NCBI GenBank assembly: GCA_001414485.1
Contig: LLEY01000106.1
Location: 150,204-214,203, forward strand
Length of the DNA: 64,000 nt
Origin: Calycina herbarum
Taxonomy: Eukaryota; Ascomycota; Leotiomycetes; Helotiales; Pezizellaceae
Direction: 5' to 3'
In this document: piece by piece, positions 11,460 to 22,149 of the stretch
How positions within the stretch are numbered: position 1 is the first letter of the stretch
Layout of the letters: each line of letters starts with the position of its first letter
Translations under genes and position numbers: made by a program
The notes under the pieces: model-generated
The model's database searches: none
Told to the model about the DNA's origin: nothing
What the model saw: only the letters and a program-made list of their open reading frames with translations

Positions 11460-11835
11460 TAAACCCCTCCCCGGCCCGGCAGATACTAGTAAGGAAACCA
11501 AAGGATCCGACCACCAACCGGACGTACAATTTAAACTCAACCGTCGCGGTCTTAAGGTAGTCAATACCCTATTTTTTGTACCAAATCAAAAAGATCCCCC
11601 TCGCGAGATACCTTGGGCAGACTCCCTTCAGGTAATGGCTGGTACTGGCTTCACGATACAGAAACCTTATGGGTCTATCTGGCAATTTAATCCTTCGAAA
11701 TTGCACGCGCAGAGAAGTATTCAATTCCATGCACCGCATCCTGGTGTCAAGATTCCTTTTGTACATAATTGTCGTATGGGCCGACGCTTGATGCGGGCTT
11801 ATGGGTGGCATGGCGGGATGTTTAAATCAACATAG

Positions 11836-12550
11836 ATCGTTGATTTATATTGAGGGAGAGTTTGGATAGCGGAGTTGGGTATTAACATGGGGGAGTTTTG
11901 GATTTGTGTTTTGGGATGTGTGTTGTAGGTTTACTTGCGATTTTAGTCGCTATGTAATAACAAGATCTGGAGTTTTGTTTTGAATACATTGTTAGGCTTG
12001 GGTATATATCACTACTCCTATAGATCATTGTCTCTATATAACCCCTTTGAGATATATATCCTAACTTTCAGTCGATCTGCGGCATTTGTAGCGTTGCGAC
12101 ACAAGCAAGGAAAAATTAAATCCTATCTCGCTACAGTGCGCATCACGATTCATGCACCTTTTTACTCGCTCTGGGTGGTTTTCTCATCGATCACATTGCG
12201 CCTTTCCTCATGGAATGATGAAGGCTTTTGTTTGGGGAAGGGTGGGAGATCTGAAGGGTGGGGCGGTTGCTAAAGAAGGAAAGAGCGATATGTCACCCCG
12301 TCTCTCGGAAGTCAATCCTTAGCCTTAAAATTTGAAGTTTTAGATAGATCTCGTCAAGGAGATAAGTGTTCTGGTTTACTGTTGTTCTTTAGACTGCCTA
12401 TTGTAGCGAAGAAAGTTGCTTTAGTCAACACGAGTCTTCCTTCTCCTTAATTAATGGCTAATAAACATCATTGAAAGCTGAAATACTCGCGGGGGAGATA
12501 TGCCCCTTGAGAACTAAGATACCCTTTTTTCAATCATCCTCTTCCTGGGG
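11836..12550. other. intergenic, no gene recognised
   Basis: The 3' flank of the pseudogene and the 3' end of the Clr5-ankyrin gene. No coding, structural-RNA or repeat signal is convincing. Confidence 0.35.
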
Positions 12551-15500
12551 TTATTCTTCTGCAAACTCGTCCTCTTCAAATTCGTCCTCTTCAAATTCAT
12601 ATTCTTTAGATTGTTCTTCTCCCCATCCTTCCTCTTCATATTCCTCCGCATCAGTATCTTGCTCAAGTTCTTCTACCGTCAATTTTCCTCTAAGATGATC
12701 CCCAATAACAAAATGACCTTCCCGCTCAGCCAAGTAAGCCGCTCTCTTGGATGGACATGCACCGGCATTGAGTAGAAGTTGAACCATATCGAGATGACCG
12801 TTCTCAGCTGCTCCCTCTAAAGCCATCCTACCTTCTCTTTTCGCACCGGCAGCGTTTGGATCGGCTCCTCTCTTAAGTAAAATCAAGGCAATTTTAATGT
12901 GTCCCCTTATGGCGGTACACTGGAGAGCTGTTATTCCTTCTAATTGGGCCGGTGATGCATTTATATCAGCTCCATTTTCGAGTAGAAGATTGATAGTCTC
13001 AAGGGAGAGGTCCTTTGAGTTTACAGCTGACTGAAGTGGTGTCCTGCCGCGATTTTTGTGTGCGGGTTGGTTTACGTTCGGATTGTATTCATTCAAAATT
13101 CGAAAGACTCTGTGGTCAATCGAAGCCGAGTACTGAAAAGAGCTCAATGTTCCTATGGAGTTCAGATAAGACGGCTCATCGTTGACATTCGCCCCAGATG
13201 CTAAAAGATACTCGATAGTCTGGCTGGAGGCACTTTCTTCACGGGTCCCGTGGTAAGCCCTCAATGCTAGTTGCAAAGCAGTGCCACTTCCAGGCCATGC
13301 TTCGGCATTTACGTCTGCCCCGCGGGAAATGAGATGTTTGACATGACTTAAATCTTGCCTGGCTGCCGAGAACTGGAGTTCCCGGTGCAAAAATAAACTG
13401 TCGCCTGTTGTTAAATACATCTGGGTAAGAAACTGTTGGAATTTCATTTGGTCTGAAGATGAGATGCGAGGAGGACAAGAATCCGTTGGCCACCCGAAGA
13501 AATCGCAAGGAAGATGGATGTAGCAAAGGTATGAATCTATGCCCAAGGGAGAAAATTTAGCTTTTGCTAAGAACAACGCAGCAGAGAAATTGTTACTTGT
13601 GATTGCTGTTTCAAGGCATTTCTCTCCAATTCCCATCAAACTTCCGCGATACACGGCCAAAATTACAGACAAGACGTTGCCCTTCGTAGTTCTGGAGCAT
13701 GAAAACTGGTCCTCTAGTATGTTAAATAGGCAGGTGGGGTCAGCACCGTTCTCAACAAGAACGGTGGCTTTTTTGATATCATTTTGACTTGCAGCAAATT
13801 GCAATTCAAGCTTGGCCTGTTCTGGTTCGCGGGGGGGAAATTCAATTCCCCCATGCTCTCTTAAAGACAGCTCGATTTCTGAATGGCCAAGGGTATGTGC
13901 AACCTCCACCGCAGAGGTTCCGCTTTCGCTGAATACCAATGCGTTAACTTCAGCCTTACAGGAAAGTAGATAGTCGACTATGTGTGCGTAGCCTCCTTCC
14001 ACAGCAGCAACAAGGGCGTTCGATGGAATGAGTTCGACAAAATTATGCTCGTTCCTATCATCGAATAGTGTACCGAAACTTATCTCACTACTCGCATTCA
14101 CATCTACTCCTGCTTCTATCAATTGTTTGATAATTTCCATATGGCCATTTTGAGCTGCGTCACGTAAAGGGACCCATCTGTACTTCTCCGTTCGTAACTC
14201 ATTTATCACAGAAGGGCGGGTGAGCAAAATGGACAGTATCTTAGCAGATCCCAGGAACGCAGCATGAGGTAGTTCATTTGAACTTCCTGGTCTCTTTATT
14301 CCTGATTGGCGTTGGTAAAAGTCTGCACCAGCCTCCCGAAGTAAAGAAACCAGTTTTGCGTCTTTACTGAGGAATGCATAAAACAGATTTGACGGAACAG
14401 TTCCATCGTTGGGACAGGTACCCCAATCAAGAAAAAGTTTCACCATTTCAATGTTTCCATCTATCGTTGCTTGTCTTAGCGGAGTTGTCCGTCCACGGGA
14501 TATCCCATACCAGTGATACGCGTCAACCTTTGCTCCGGCTTTTAGAAGAAGTGCTGCCAATTTGGCATCATGGGCAGCACCTAAGTGGGTTGTGAATTCA
14601 AAAGGTGATGAATAAGGTTGTTCATTGATATCTTGATGGTTACAAACAATTTCGTGGAGCAAGTTACTGACAATGTGAATTGCATTGAGTCTGACGGCGT
14701 CATATAGTCGAGTCCCAGGATGGCCAGAATATATATTTCCATGGATATCAGCGTCGAGTAGTACAACTCCAGCTTCATAATGATGCACATTTATGGCTGT
14801 GTCAACCATGGCTGCGAAAAATGCTCGTATTGTGGGAAGCGGAATTGAAATCATTCTCTTCAATACATCGTGTTTTTGACTGACGACCCAATCCAGGATT
14901 GATACTTGTTCTCCCAGCCACAGCATTGAGTTTGACGAGAAATACATGAGTAAGTTGAGGAATTCCATCACGGAAGCCACATCTGAAGGTCCGGTAAGTC
15001 TCTGAACGACGAGATCCAGGTCCCCTGTATTTCTTTCCAACATTAAAGTGCGTAATGCAGCTTGGAGTCTTTCAGGAATGTTGCCTAAGTTACTTGGAAT
15101 TGAGACTCTTCCAAATATATTGGAATACAGCTCATGCAAGATTTTGTTCGGTAGCGGTTCGATGATTCGTCTTTCAGGGGATGCGATATCAAGCTTCCAT
15201 AAAGTGTCTTCATCTACATCGTAGCCGTTGAATTTGAAGAAAGATTCGGAATAACTTTGATGCTCAGTGGTTTGATCTAACAAACCGAGGATAAAGTTTG
15301 TATCTGCTCAGAGAAGCGTTAGGCAATATAATCGAGGGAAGGATTGCTTGCATCTGACATACCTTGAGATTCGACGAAATCTAGGTAGCTGAAGTAAGGG
15401 AGGTTACGTATGGGGACTGTCTTGCAGAAATTTACTGGAAATGGTGATCGAGAGGACGACACATCTACTTCGACGAGGGGGCGTGGATTTTCTATTACGC

Positions 15501-16265
15501 CACAGAACTTCGGCGACGGTAGGAATTGGATTGGCTCTTGGGGAGCGTCGAGCGTTTGGCCATGAACTTGAGTTGAAAAGGTTATTGATAAATCAAACCC
15601 CGTAAGCGAGATGTCTGGTGAGGGGGAGAGAAACGTTCTTTCGTTGCCTTGTTCAATGGTTTGAACCGGCACGGAGATGGGTTGAACAGGATAGTCATGT
15701 GATGCAGGGTAATGCGAAGCCACTTCTTGGAAATGCTGTGGAGTTCGAACAGAGATCCCTTCTGGTGTTGGCGGGCCCGTATCTATAATTTAATTCTTGT
15801 TAGTTAAGCTTTCAATAAGCGACATATAAGGCCTCACCATTGATTACATTGCAGATGGCATTCAACTGGCTTATGCTATACCGAGTAGCCTGTTTCTTGA
15901 TTTTCTTCTCTATCTCGACACCATACATTTTAACTTGGGTGTCTTTTCCGAGGTCTTCTCTTCCGCGTTTTCTCTTCAGAACAAACTTCCATTCGTCATT
16001 GGTAAGATTTTTATGACAGTTCCATTCTTTAAGTTTCCGTTCGTATTGATTCTTACTATTTCACGTTATTCTGATGTAAAATGAGGCTGAGAAAACCAGA
16101 TGAAAAAGGAATGGTGATGCACCTTGCAATGAAATTGTGCTCTTTTTGCATGTGTTCCATCAAATTCTTAAGTGTCTGATTAAAATATATTCGACGGATC
16201 GTATCTTTGTGGGCGTTCCACGCATCCTCAGAAGGGGCGGGGACTGGAGGGCCAGGGCGTGGCAT
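12551..16265 (-). CDS. Clr5-domain ankyrin-repeat protein, 1177 aa
   Basis: Four exons on the minus strand: 16265-16123, 16055-15838, 15782-15363 and 15303-12551. Introns are 67, 55 and 59 nt with GT-AG ends; the last has GTATGT and a CTAAC branch. The N-terminus (about residues 13-75) is a Clr5 domain: W.AHKDTIRRIY, LKNLMEHMQKEHNF, and across intron 1 IASKNQYERKLKEWNCHKN. A spacer follows, then at least nine ankyrin repeats (e.g. LRDAAQNGHMEIIKQLIEAG, ALQCTAIRGHIKIALILLKR). It ends in an acidic Glu/Phe repeat tail (FEEDEFEEDEF). Clr5 is a short fungal domain, first noted in fission-yeast silencing factor Clr5 and often fused to ankyrins. A regulatory or chromatin role is inferred only. All splice junctions keep frame, and the gene looks intact. 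Confidence 0.9.
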
Positions 16266-16683
16266 CGTGGAAGTTGATGAGCTTGCTTTTACAAAATTCG
16301 GAAATCGATGGATCGAGGCAAGGGTTTGGAATTGCGAAAGTGTTGGACTGTGTGTCGAATTTCGAGCAAATAAAGAAAATCCAGAAAAGAGAAAAAGAAA
16401 TGTTTAAAGAGTAAACGAGGCTATGAAGGTTGACAGCTGAAAGCCCTCTGCCTGAGGCTTCGCTAGGATGAGGGGTGAGAAGTACACCTGATTGGATGTC
16501 CTGGGCGTGTTGTGATTGGAAGTTGCCAGAATCTCGCACATGATTGTACCTTTTTGTAGAAACTAATTAGCTAACTGTTAGAGGAAATGATAATTGGCTC
16601 TTACCTATGGTTTCTTCGCTGGGTTTGGCAAAGCCGGTAGAAGGCTTCGTCATGGCCTTTCGGCGACCACTTGGGGGCGGCTA
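16266..16683. other. upstream region of the Clr5-ankyrin gene
   Basis: Contains the presumptive promoter of the leftward gene. No open frame here has recognisable content. Confidence 0.35.
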
Positions 16684-17332
16684 CACGCCTGGAGTGTCTG
16701 TATGCTGATTTTTATATACCGGCGGAACCGATTTCAAATCATGAGCTCCCTTCAACGAGTGCAGAGCAGCTTTGATATGCCACTCACTCATTCCTTCCAT
16801 GTGTATCCAGTTGAAATCATTACCCAGCGCCTCTTGCATCCAGCCATTATCTCGGGTATACTGATAGAATTCGGCAATAAACACTCGACCGAGCTTTTCT
16901 ATTCGATCTTGTTTTTCGTGAAGACGGAGCTCTTTGAATTTGTCGATGGTCATTTCCTTTTGGAGGTGATGTTCCACAAAGAGATTCCTAGCTGCTAGAA
17001 AATTATCCCATCTCCAGTCCTTGTGGCCAAACCATCAAGTTGTTCCAATAGCAACATTCATAGCATGTTGTACATCCCCTTTGGTGGCCTTTTGTTTTAT
17101 GCAAATTTTTCCATCCATGATGCTGGGAACACTGCCTACCGATTTCGAAGGCTGGGGTGGACAAATCGTGAAAAGGGGCGTGTAGACGAGGAGTAGAGTT
17201 TTCCGGCAAGAAAGCTGATGGGATTGAATTCTCTTCCTTATTCGGGTGCTGGTATGCACGTAGAGTTGAAATCTCCATCCCCAAAAGTTTCTTAATGATT
17301 CCATTTCTACCTAAGCTCGGTTGGTCACACAA
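16684..17332 (-). pseudogene. degenerate gene of unknown family
   Basis: The minus strand reads TKGDVQHAMNVAIGTT, then TGA, then WFGHKDWRWDNFLAARNLFV and on through LGRVFIAEFYQYTRDNGWMQ to a stop near 16684. The frame is continuous except for the TGA at 17035-17037, which would be CGA before a C-to-T change. Further upstream the more natural reading (LLGMEISTLRAYQHPNKEEN) lies one frame away, so a frameshift is also likely. I do not recognise the family. Alternative: a genuine short gene starting after the TGA. Confidence 0.45.
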
Positions 17333-17959
17333 GACACGTGATCCTCATTGTCTGAAAGTAATTTTGTTAGCAGCGGACAGTATAATAATACAACTTGAAT
17401 TACTCTCAAAACATTCTTGACTTATGGTTCAAAAAATGGACCTAAGGTGGAGAATATTCAAACCGAGACACGTGATGTAAGGGGGGGAGGCGCCATGGAA
17501 GTAAGCTTCCGTCATCCCCTCCCAAAATCCCAAACAATTCCCCCGACTTACATATATGATCAACTCAAGAATCGCACCCCTTATATCCCTCGCACTCAGC
17601 CCGATGCAACTACGTATCACTATATTGAAGTCGGGCAACTCTGAAGGCACCAGCAATCGAAAATGATCCAGCAATCGAAAATGATCCTCTGCAGCGCGGG
17701 TCGGGGAAACATTGTCCCCTTCTTCACGAGTCGTACAGCAAATTATTACCCGCATTTCTCACTGGCTGTTATGTTCGATGTCACACGAAATATATGCGAA
17801 GATCCTAGCGATGGAGGGCAACCTTTCTCGCCAACGTTCAATTGGTTGGTGAGAAGTCATGGAATTATCGAATGATATGTATAAAAGCGACTGACTGCGT
17901 GTCTGAAGAACCAGGTTTTTCTTCAATTGAATTTTCGTCGTTGAATTCATTTGCTAGAG
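17333..17959. other. intergenic, promoter region of the FAD oxidase gene
   Basis: No credible gene. A short direct repeat, 'caatcgaaaatgatcc', occurs twice in tandem at about 17653-17685. The last 150 bases are the likely 5' flank of the oxidase gene. Confidence 0.4.
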
Positions 17960-20040
17960 ATGGCTATCCGGGCAACAGCAATGTTTTTTTACCTCCTTCA
18001 ATTTCTCGGGTACGCCTCATCTTTATCCTCCTCTCGACCACAATGTAAAACGACCCCAGGCTCCAAAGATTGGCCCAATGACAGAGAATGGGCAAGCTTG
18101 AACCGCTCCATTTCCGGACATCTCATCAAGACAACTCCACCTGGTGCAGTCTGTCACCCAGATCAATCAACATTTGACGCCCTAGCCTGTCCAGCAGTCA
18201 TAGTAGGCTGGAAGACATCAGTTTGGCATACCAACAATCCCGTCAGCTCAATACAGGATAACTGGAATAACGACACTTGTCTTCCGAACTCGATAGCCCC
18301 TTGTAGTGGAGATGGATATCCGATTTATGTTGTTAATGCTACTTGTGCCGAGGATGTGAAGAAGGGGATTGAGTTTGCGGGGAAGAATAATATTCGGTTG
18401 GTTGTTAAGGGGACTGGTCATGATTATTTGGGAAGGTATTTAACCTCATTTTGGGAAATTTGTTCCCTATATTTCAATCCGCTTGAGGACTAACAAAATC
18501 TATCAGATCATCGGGTCCGAATTCCCTCTCAATTTGGACTCATAATTTAAGGGGTCTTACATTTCACGACGGATTTCAACCGAAGAAATGTAAATTCTTC
18601 ATCGATGGTCATTCCATTACAGCCGGAGCTGGTACTCAAATGGGTGAAATTGATGAACAGGCTCATCTTCGAAATTTAACTGTTACTTCCGGGGGTGCTC
18701 AAACTGTCGGTGTAGGTGGGTATCTAACTGGCGGTGGGCATGCAGCACTAAGTTCAACTTATGGCATGGCCGCTGACCAAGTCTTGGAAATGGAAATCGT
18801 AACTCAACGTGGAGATATCTTGACAATCAACGAATGTCAAAATACCGACCTTTTTTGGGCCATGAGAGGTGTAAGTTATTTTTAACTTTTTAGAAATAAC
18901 AATTAATGATTTACCAGGGAGGCGGTTCAACCTTCGGCGCCATAACCTCAGTAACCATCCGAGCCTACCCATCAACACCCTACATTTCAACCCTATTCTT
19001 CCTCACCACCGCCCCTGGTTCCCAGGATTTCTGGACAGCAGCAGCAAGACTCATCTCCCAATTTCCCGATCTAGACGCACAAGGAATCTCCAGTTACCTA
19101 TACGTAGCGCCAAACTTCACATCCCAAGGTTTCAACATCTCCGTCCCAGTAGACGTCATCTACGGCCTCTTCCACATCTCAGTTTTCTCCCCGCAAAACA
19201 CATCTTCCTCCCTTGCCGCTACTTTAGAAAACTTAGTTGCGAAAACCACAGCTCCTTTTCCACCTGGGCAGTTTATTCATGTAATTCCCACTCCGACTGT
19301 GTATGACGATTTCTGGGGTTGGTATAAAGATAACAATGGGCCTTTGAGTGGAGGAGGAGATATCCTTCTTGGGTCGAGATTGTTGGATGAGAAGGCTCTT
19401 ACTAGTAATATTACGAAATTGGCGGAGACGCTTGAGATTGCTTCTGGGGGACCGAAAGGGGGAGGTTTGAATTTTGGGCTTGGTGTTTATCTTGTTGGGC
19501 CTGGGGGGAAGAGTACGAGGAAGGTTGTGCCTAGGGGTGGGGATAGTCCGGCGACGACGACTTGGAAGAGGGCTTTGGTTCATGCTGGTATGTTATTTTC
19601 CTCTGTTTGATTGTGTTCTTGAAATAATTCCCACCCCCTTTTTGAATTGTATGAGGGAGAGGGGAAATTCTGACCTGGAATAGTCTTCGCAGTCCCCTTC
19701 CCACCCCATAACCCGGCTGCAAAAGCTCAAGTCAAGAATGATATCGCAAATATCTACACCAAAGCATTACGAGATCTAGCTCCTGATATGGGGGCGTACA
19801 TCAACGAGGTATCTTCCCCTCTCGCTACTCTTCTAACTTCTGTCTTCTGTACTCTACTAACAACATGAAAAGGCAGATGCTTATGAACCAAATTTCCAAA
19901 CTACCTTTTGGGGAGAAAATTATCCGAGGTTGGCGAGAATCAAGAAGGAAGTTGATCCCGAGGATGTGTTTTGGTGTTCGCCTTGTGTTGGGAATGAGGG
20001 GTGGACTGAGGATGGGCGAGGTGGGCTGTGTAGAGTTTGA
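17960..20040 (+). CDS. secreted FAD-linked oxidase (PCMH + BBE), isoamyl-alcohol-oxidase-like
   Basis: Five exons, 17960-18435, 18507-18870, 18918-19587, 19684-19808 and 19873-20040, giving 600 aa; all four introns are GT-AG and keep frame. The N-terminus (MAIRATAMFFYLLQFLGYAS) is a signal peptide. The PCMH FAD-binding domain includes VKGTGHDYLGRSSGPNSLSI, where His is the expected site of covalent FAD attachment, then TVGVGGYLTGGGHAAL and YGMAADQVLEMEIVT. The C-terminal BBE domain ends with ENYPRLARIKKEVDPEDVFW and GNEGWTEDGRGGLCRV. These features match the fungal isoamyl-alcohol-oxidase / berberine-bridge-like group, which oxidises alcohols or sugars with oxygen; the substrate here is unknown. 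It lies tail-to-tail with the SMP-30-like gene. ATG at 17960 is preferred over the upstream in-frame TTG. Confidence 0.9.
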
Positions 20041-20319
20041 GGGAGGAATGCGGGGTTTGGCGAATGTGTATTTTGAGTTGGTGTTATGTGGAAGTGTTTG
20101 TACTGTCTATTTAGTTTTAAAAAAGCCGCGGCGTAGTTTTGGTCTTATTTCCGCTAGGTATACTCAAATATACAGAAGGTGGGTTGGCTGACATGGAATG
20201 ACGGTACACACTCTTATATGGATTGAGACGAGATTATAATTACAAAAGAACTTTCAAGTCCAATGAGTTATCTAACACCTTTCCCCAAATTTTCCACTTC
20301 AAAAAGTAGGTACTCTACT

Positions 20320-21327
20320 TCACTTCAACAACGTTACAAAAGTGAGTTTCCCCACAATTGTAGCATTGGCAGTAGGATCAACCAAAGGCGTCAAATCACC
20401 ACTATTCGAAATAACCAACTTCCATCCCTCCGCCCCCTTCTGCCAAATCACAGCCGTGGGGTCCAAAAGCGCGGTACTATTTCCCCCACCAATAAGAATC
20501 TCAGGCACAGCCAGAGTGCCATTGATCGCCTTGCCATCGACGAAACTGAAAGAACCTCCATTAGCTTCTGCGAGGAACAAATCGCCATTTAATTCGTTGA
20601 CAATGAAATCATCGATTGGAGTGTTGTTGATGATGATCTCTGGCTCGCTGACGAGTGTTGCTTCTTTCCCGGATACTTTTGCGCGGGCGATGAATTGATG
20701 GTTGGTGTTTGAGAAGTAGAAATAGCCTCTGGATAGTTTGATGCCGTTTACGCCGAATCTTATGGCTGCGATGTCTGGTTTGAGGAGTGGGTGGTCGAGG
20801 TAAGTTGTTAACGAGAGGGTGTCGGTGTTAAATCGATATACGATGCCATCGAATGTATCTGCGATCAAAACATATGGCGTATTCGGTATGGTGATCATCC
20901 CATTTGGCTGTGCGAGCTTCTCGAGAGTTGCGATTTCTTTGACGATTGGCTCATTGCATGAATCGAAAGATAAACGGTGGATAGCGTAAGATCCAACAGT
21001 TGGTTCGAAGGTTTGGAAAGAGAAGTTTCCGGTGATGAGGAAGTACTCATCAGGGTTCGAGGATTCACTTATGCTGGAGATACCGGTTGCGTTTTGGAAG
21101 GTGTAGATGAGTTTTGGGGTTGAGTTGGCAATGGGTTCTACTTGGAAGATGTGTGGTTCTGAGGCGTAGCTGACTGCTAGGATGGCTCCTGATGGTCGGA
21201 GTGCCATGTTTTCAATCTCGAGTCTTTTTGGGAAGTCTTGACTGGTTTCGACTTGGATTTTGAGAGCTTGAGAAATGAGGGGGAAGAAAGCTGCAACGCA
21301 GAGACTGATAATGGTTTTTGAAAACAT
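20320..21327 (-). CDS. secreted SMP-30/gluconolactonase-like beta-propeller protein
   Basis: Single exon, 335 aa from ATG at 21327. Residues 1-21 form a signal peptide (MFSKTIISLCVAAFFPLISQ). The body has the repeated blade-like pattern of fungal SMP-30/gluconolactonase-like propellers: LEIENMALRPSGAILAVSY, LAQPNGMITIPNTPYVLIAD, FGVNGIKLSRGYFYFSNTN and DDFIVNELNGDLFLAEANGG. Such proteins hydrolyse lactones or act as propeller scaffolds and often neighbour secondary-metabolism genes. Active-site residues cannot be assigned by eye. Several N-glycosylation sequons (NST, NAT, NGT, NST) fit secretion. The gene is intact; the substrate is unknown. Confidence 0.8.
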   Translation of the reverse strand: MFSKTIISLCVAAFFPLISQALKIQVETSQDFPKRLEIENMALRPSGAILAVSYASEPHIFQVEPIANSTPKLIYTFQNATGISSISESSNPDEYFLITGNFSFQTFEPTVGSYAIHRLSFDSCNEPIVKEIATLEKLAQPNGMITIPNTPYVLIADTFDGIVYRFNTDTLSLTTYLDHPLLKPDIAAIRFGVNGIKLSRGYFYFSNTNHQFIARAKVSGKEATLVSEPEIIINNTPIDDFIVNELNGDLFLAEANGGSFSFVDGKAINGTLAVPEILIGGGNSTALLDPTAVIWQKGAEGWKLVISNSGDLTPLVDPTANATIVGKLTFVTLLK

Positions 21328-22100
21328 TCTAGAGGAATTCTGGGAGAGACAGAGAGAGACAGAGAGAGATAGAGAGAGCAGAGTGTGCTTGAGGATGGTA
21401 CTTTCGGAAAGAAAATAGGACTTTATATGAGCCGCATCTTCGGATATAATGGGAAATGGAGCCTATCATCCGTTGAAAGGCGTAGGATGTAACAATGTAG
21501 CTAAGGGGGCCCGTAGAGATAGGTTGAAGGGGCGGAGGAAAGAAAGTCCTGTAGGTCCGACCCCTGTCGAAATTGCGTACTAGTGTGTGTTAGTAAGGAT
21601 GCTGCCTACTTCTAAAATTAAGAGGCTTATATGGTGGAGTATAGAAAACTATCACCTCGTAAAAGGACGTCCCTCAGTTGATGAGTAACATTGGTTGAAG
21701 CGTAAGTTTAAGTGCTCCGATATCGGCTCCGTGCCACCGAAGAACGGAACAAACTCGGCCCGAAATAATGGGGTTGAGATGGAATCGCGAATCGACACCA
21801 CGTCGGAACCTCCACTCGCACTCACACCAAAGCTCTCTCGACCTATATACTCAATTAGGCACTGGGTAGAGTATGGAATAGCGCTCTTCATCCTCGAGAT
21901 GTCTATCTCCCCCTTCTCTCTCTCGACCCCGTGCATTCAACATGCTCAAGCAAGCGTCTTCAGCAGTAAGTGCTCTACTCAACAATAGAGCCGAGATCTC
22001 AAACATCTGCCAGAATTAATAGATATACTAATGGTTCTTTGCAGAGGCGCCACCCTTCTTTTCACCCCATTCCCGTAACCGCTCGTCGAATTGGCCTCTT
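21328..22100. other. intergenic with a GA microsatellite
   Basis: Positions about 21343-21383 hold an imperfect (GAGAGACA)n/(GA)n microsatellite directly upstream of the SMP-30-like start. The remainder has no recognisable coding content. Confidence 0.45.
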
Positions 22101-22149
22101 TCCGTCATGGTATAACCATCGACATCCCTCGGTAGCCTGGCATCAGGGA

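Larger units (their letters stand above)
8614..11835 (+). pseudogene. decayed fungal gene of the 'HLWALREDPGYF' family
   Basis: Pieces of one protein appear in order in shifting frames. They include EPLYFYQELIWNFVQGEAYM (from about 8630), TPGEGLRAFEIQQRIYPFLI then KVCEHFLHDLVDAG (across the LTR), SAEDHLWALREDPGYF (written here as SASEDHLWALREDPGYF), SNIIDTFEQLMQDPKKKKK, KKRTKQTTEAMINAEDNLDL, and a C-terminus with PYGSIWQFNPSKLHAQRSIQ and ending RAYGWHGGMF. From memory this matches a widespread fungal family of about 900-1000 aa with no assigned function. At least four frame changes and several stops separate the pieces, and two transposons interrupt it (9101-9462 and 10981-11459). It is clearly a pseudogene. 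Confidence 0.72.

Noticed and set aside
11980..12273. 97-codon plus-strand frame after the pseudogene
   Set aside because: No recognisable composition or motif, and AT-rich low-complexity stretches; chance frame.
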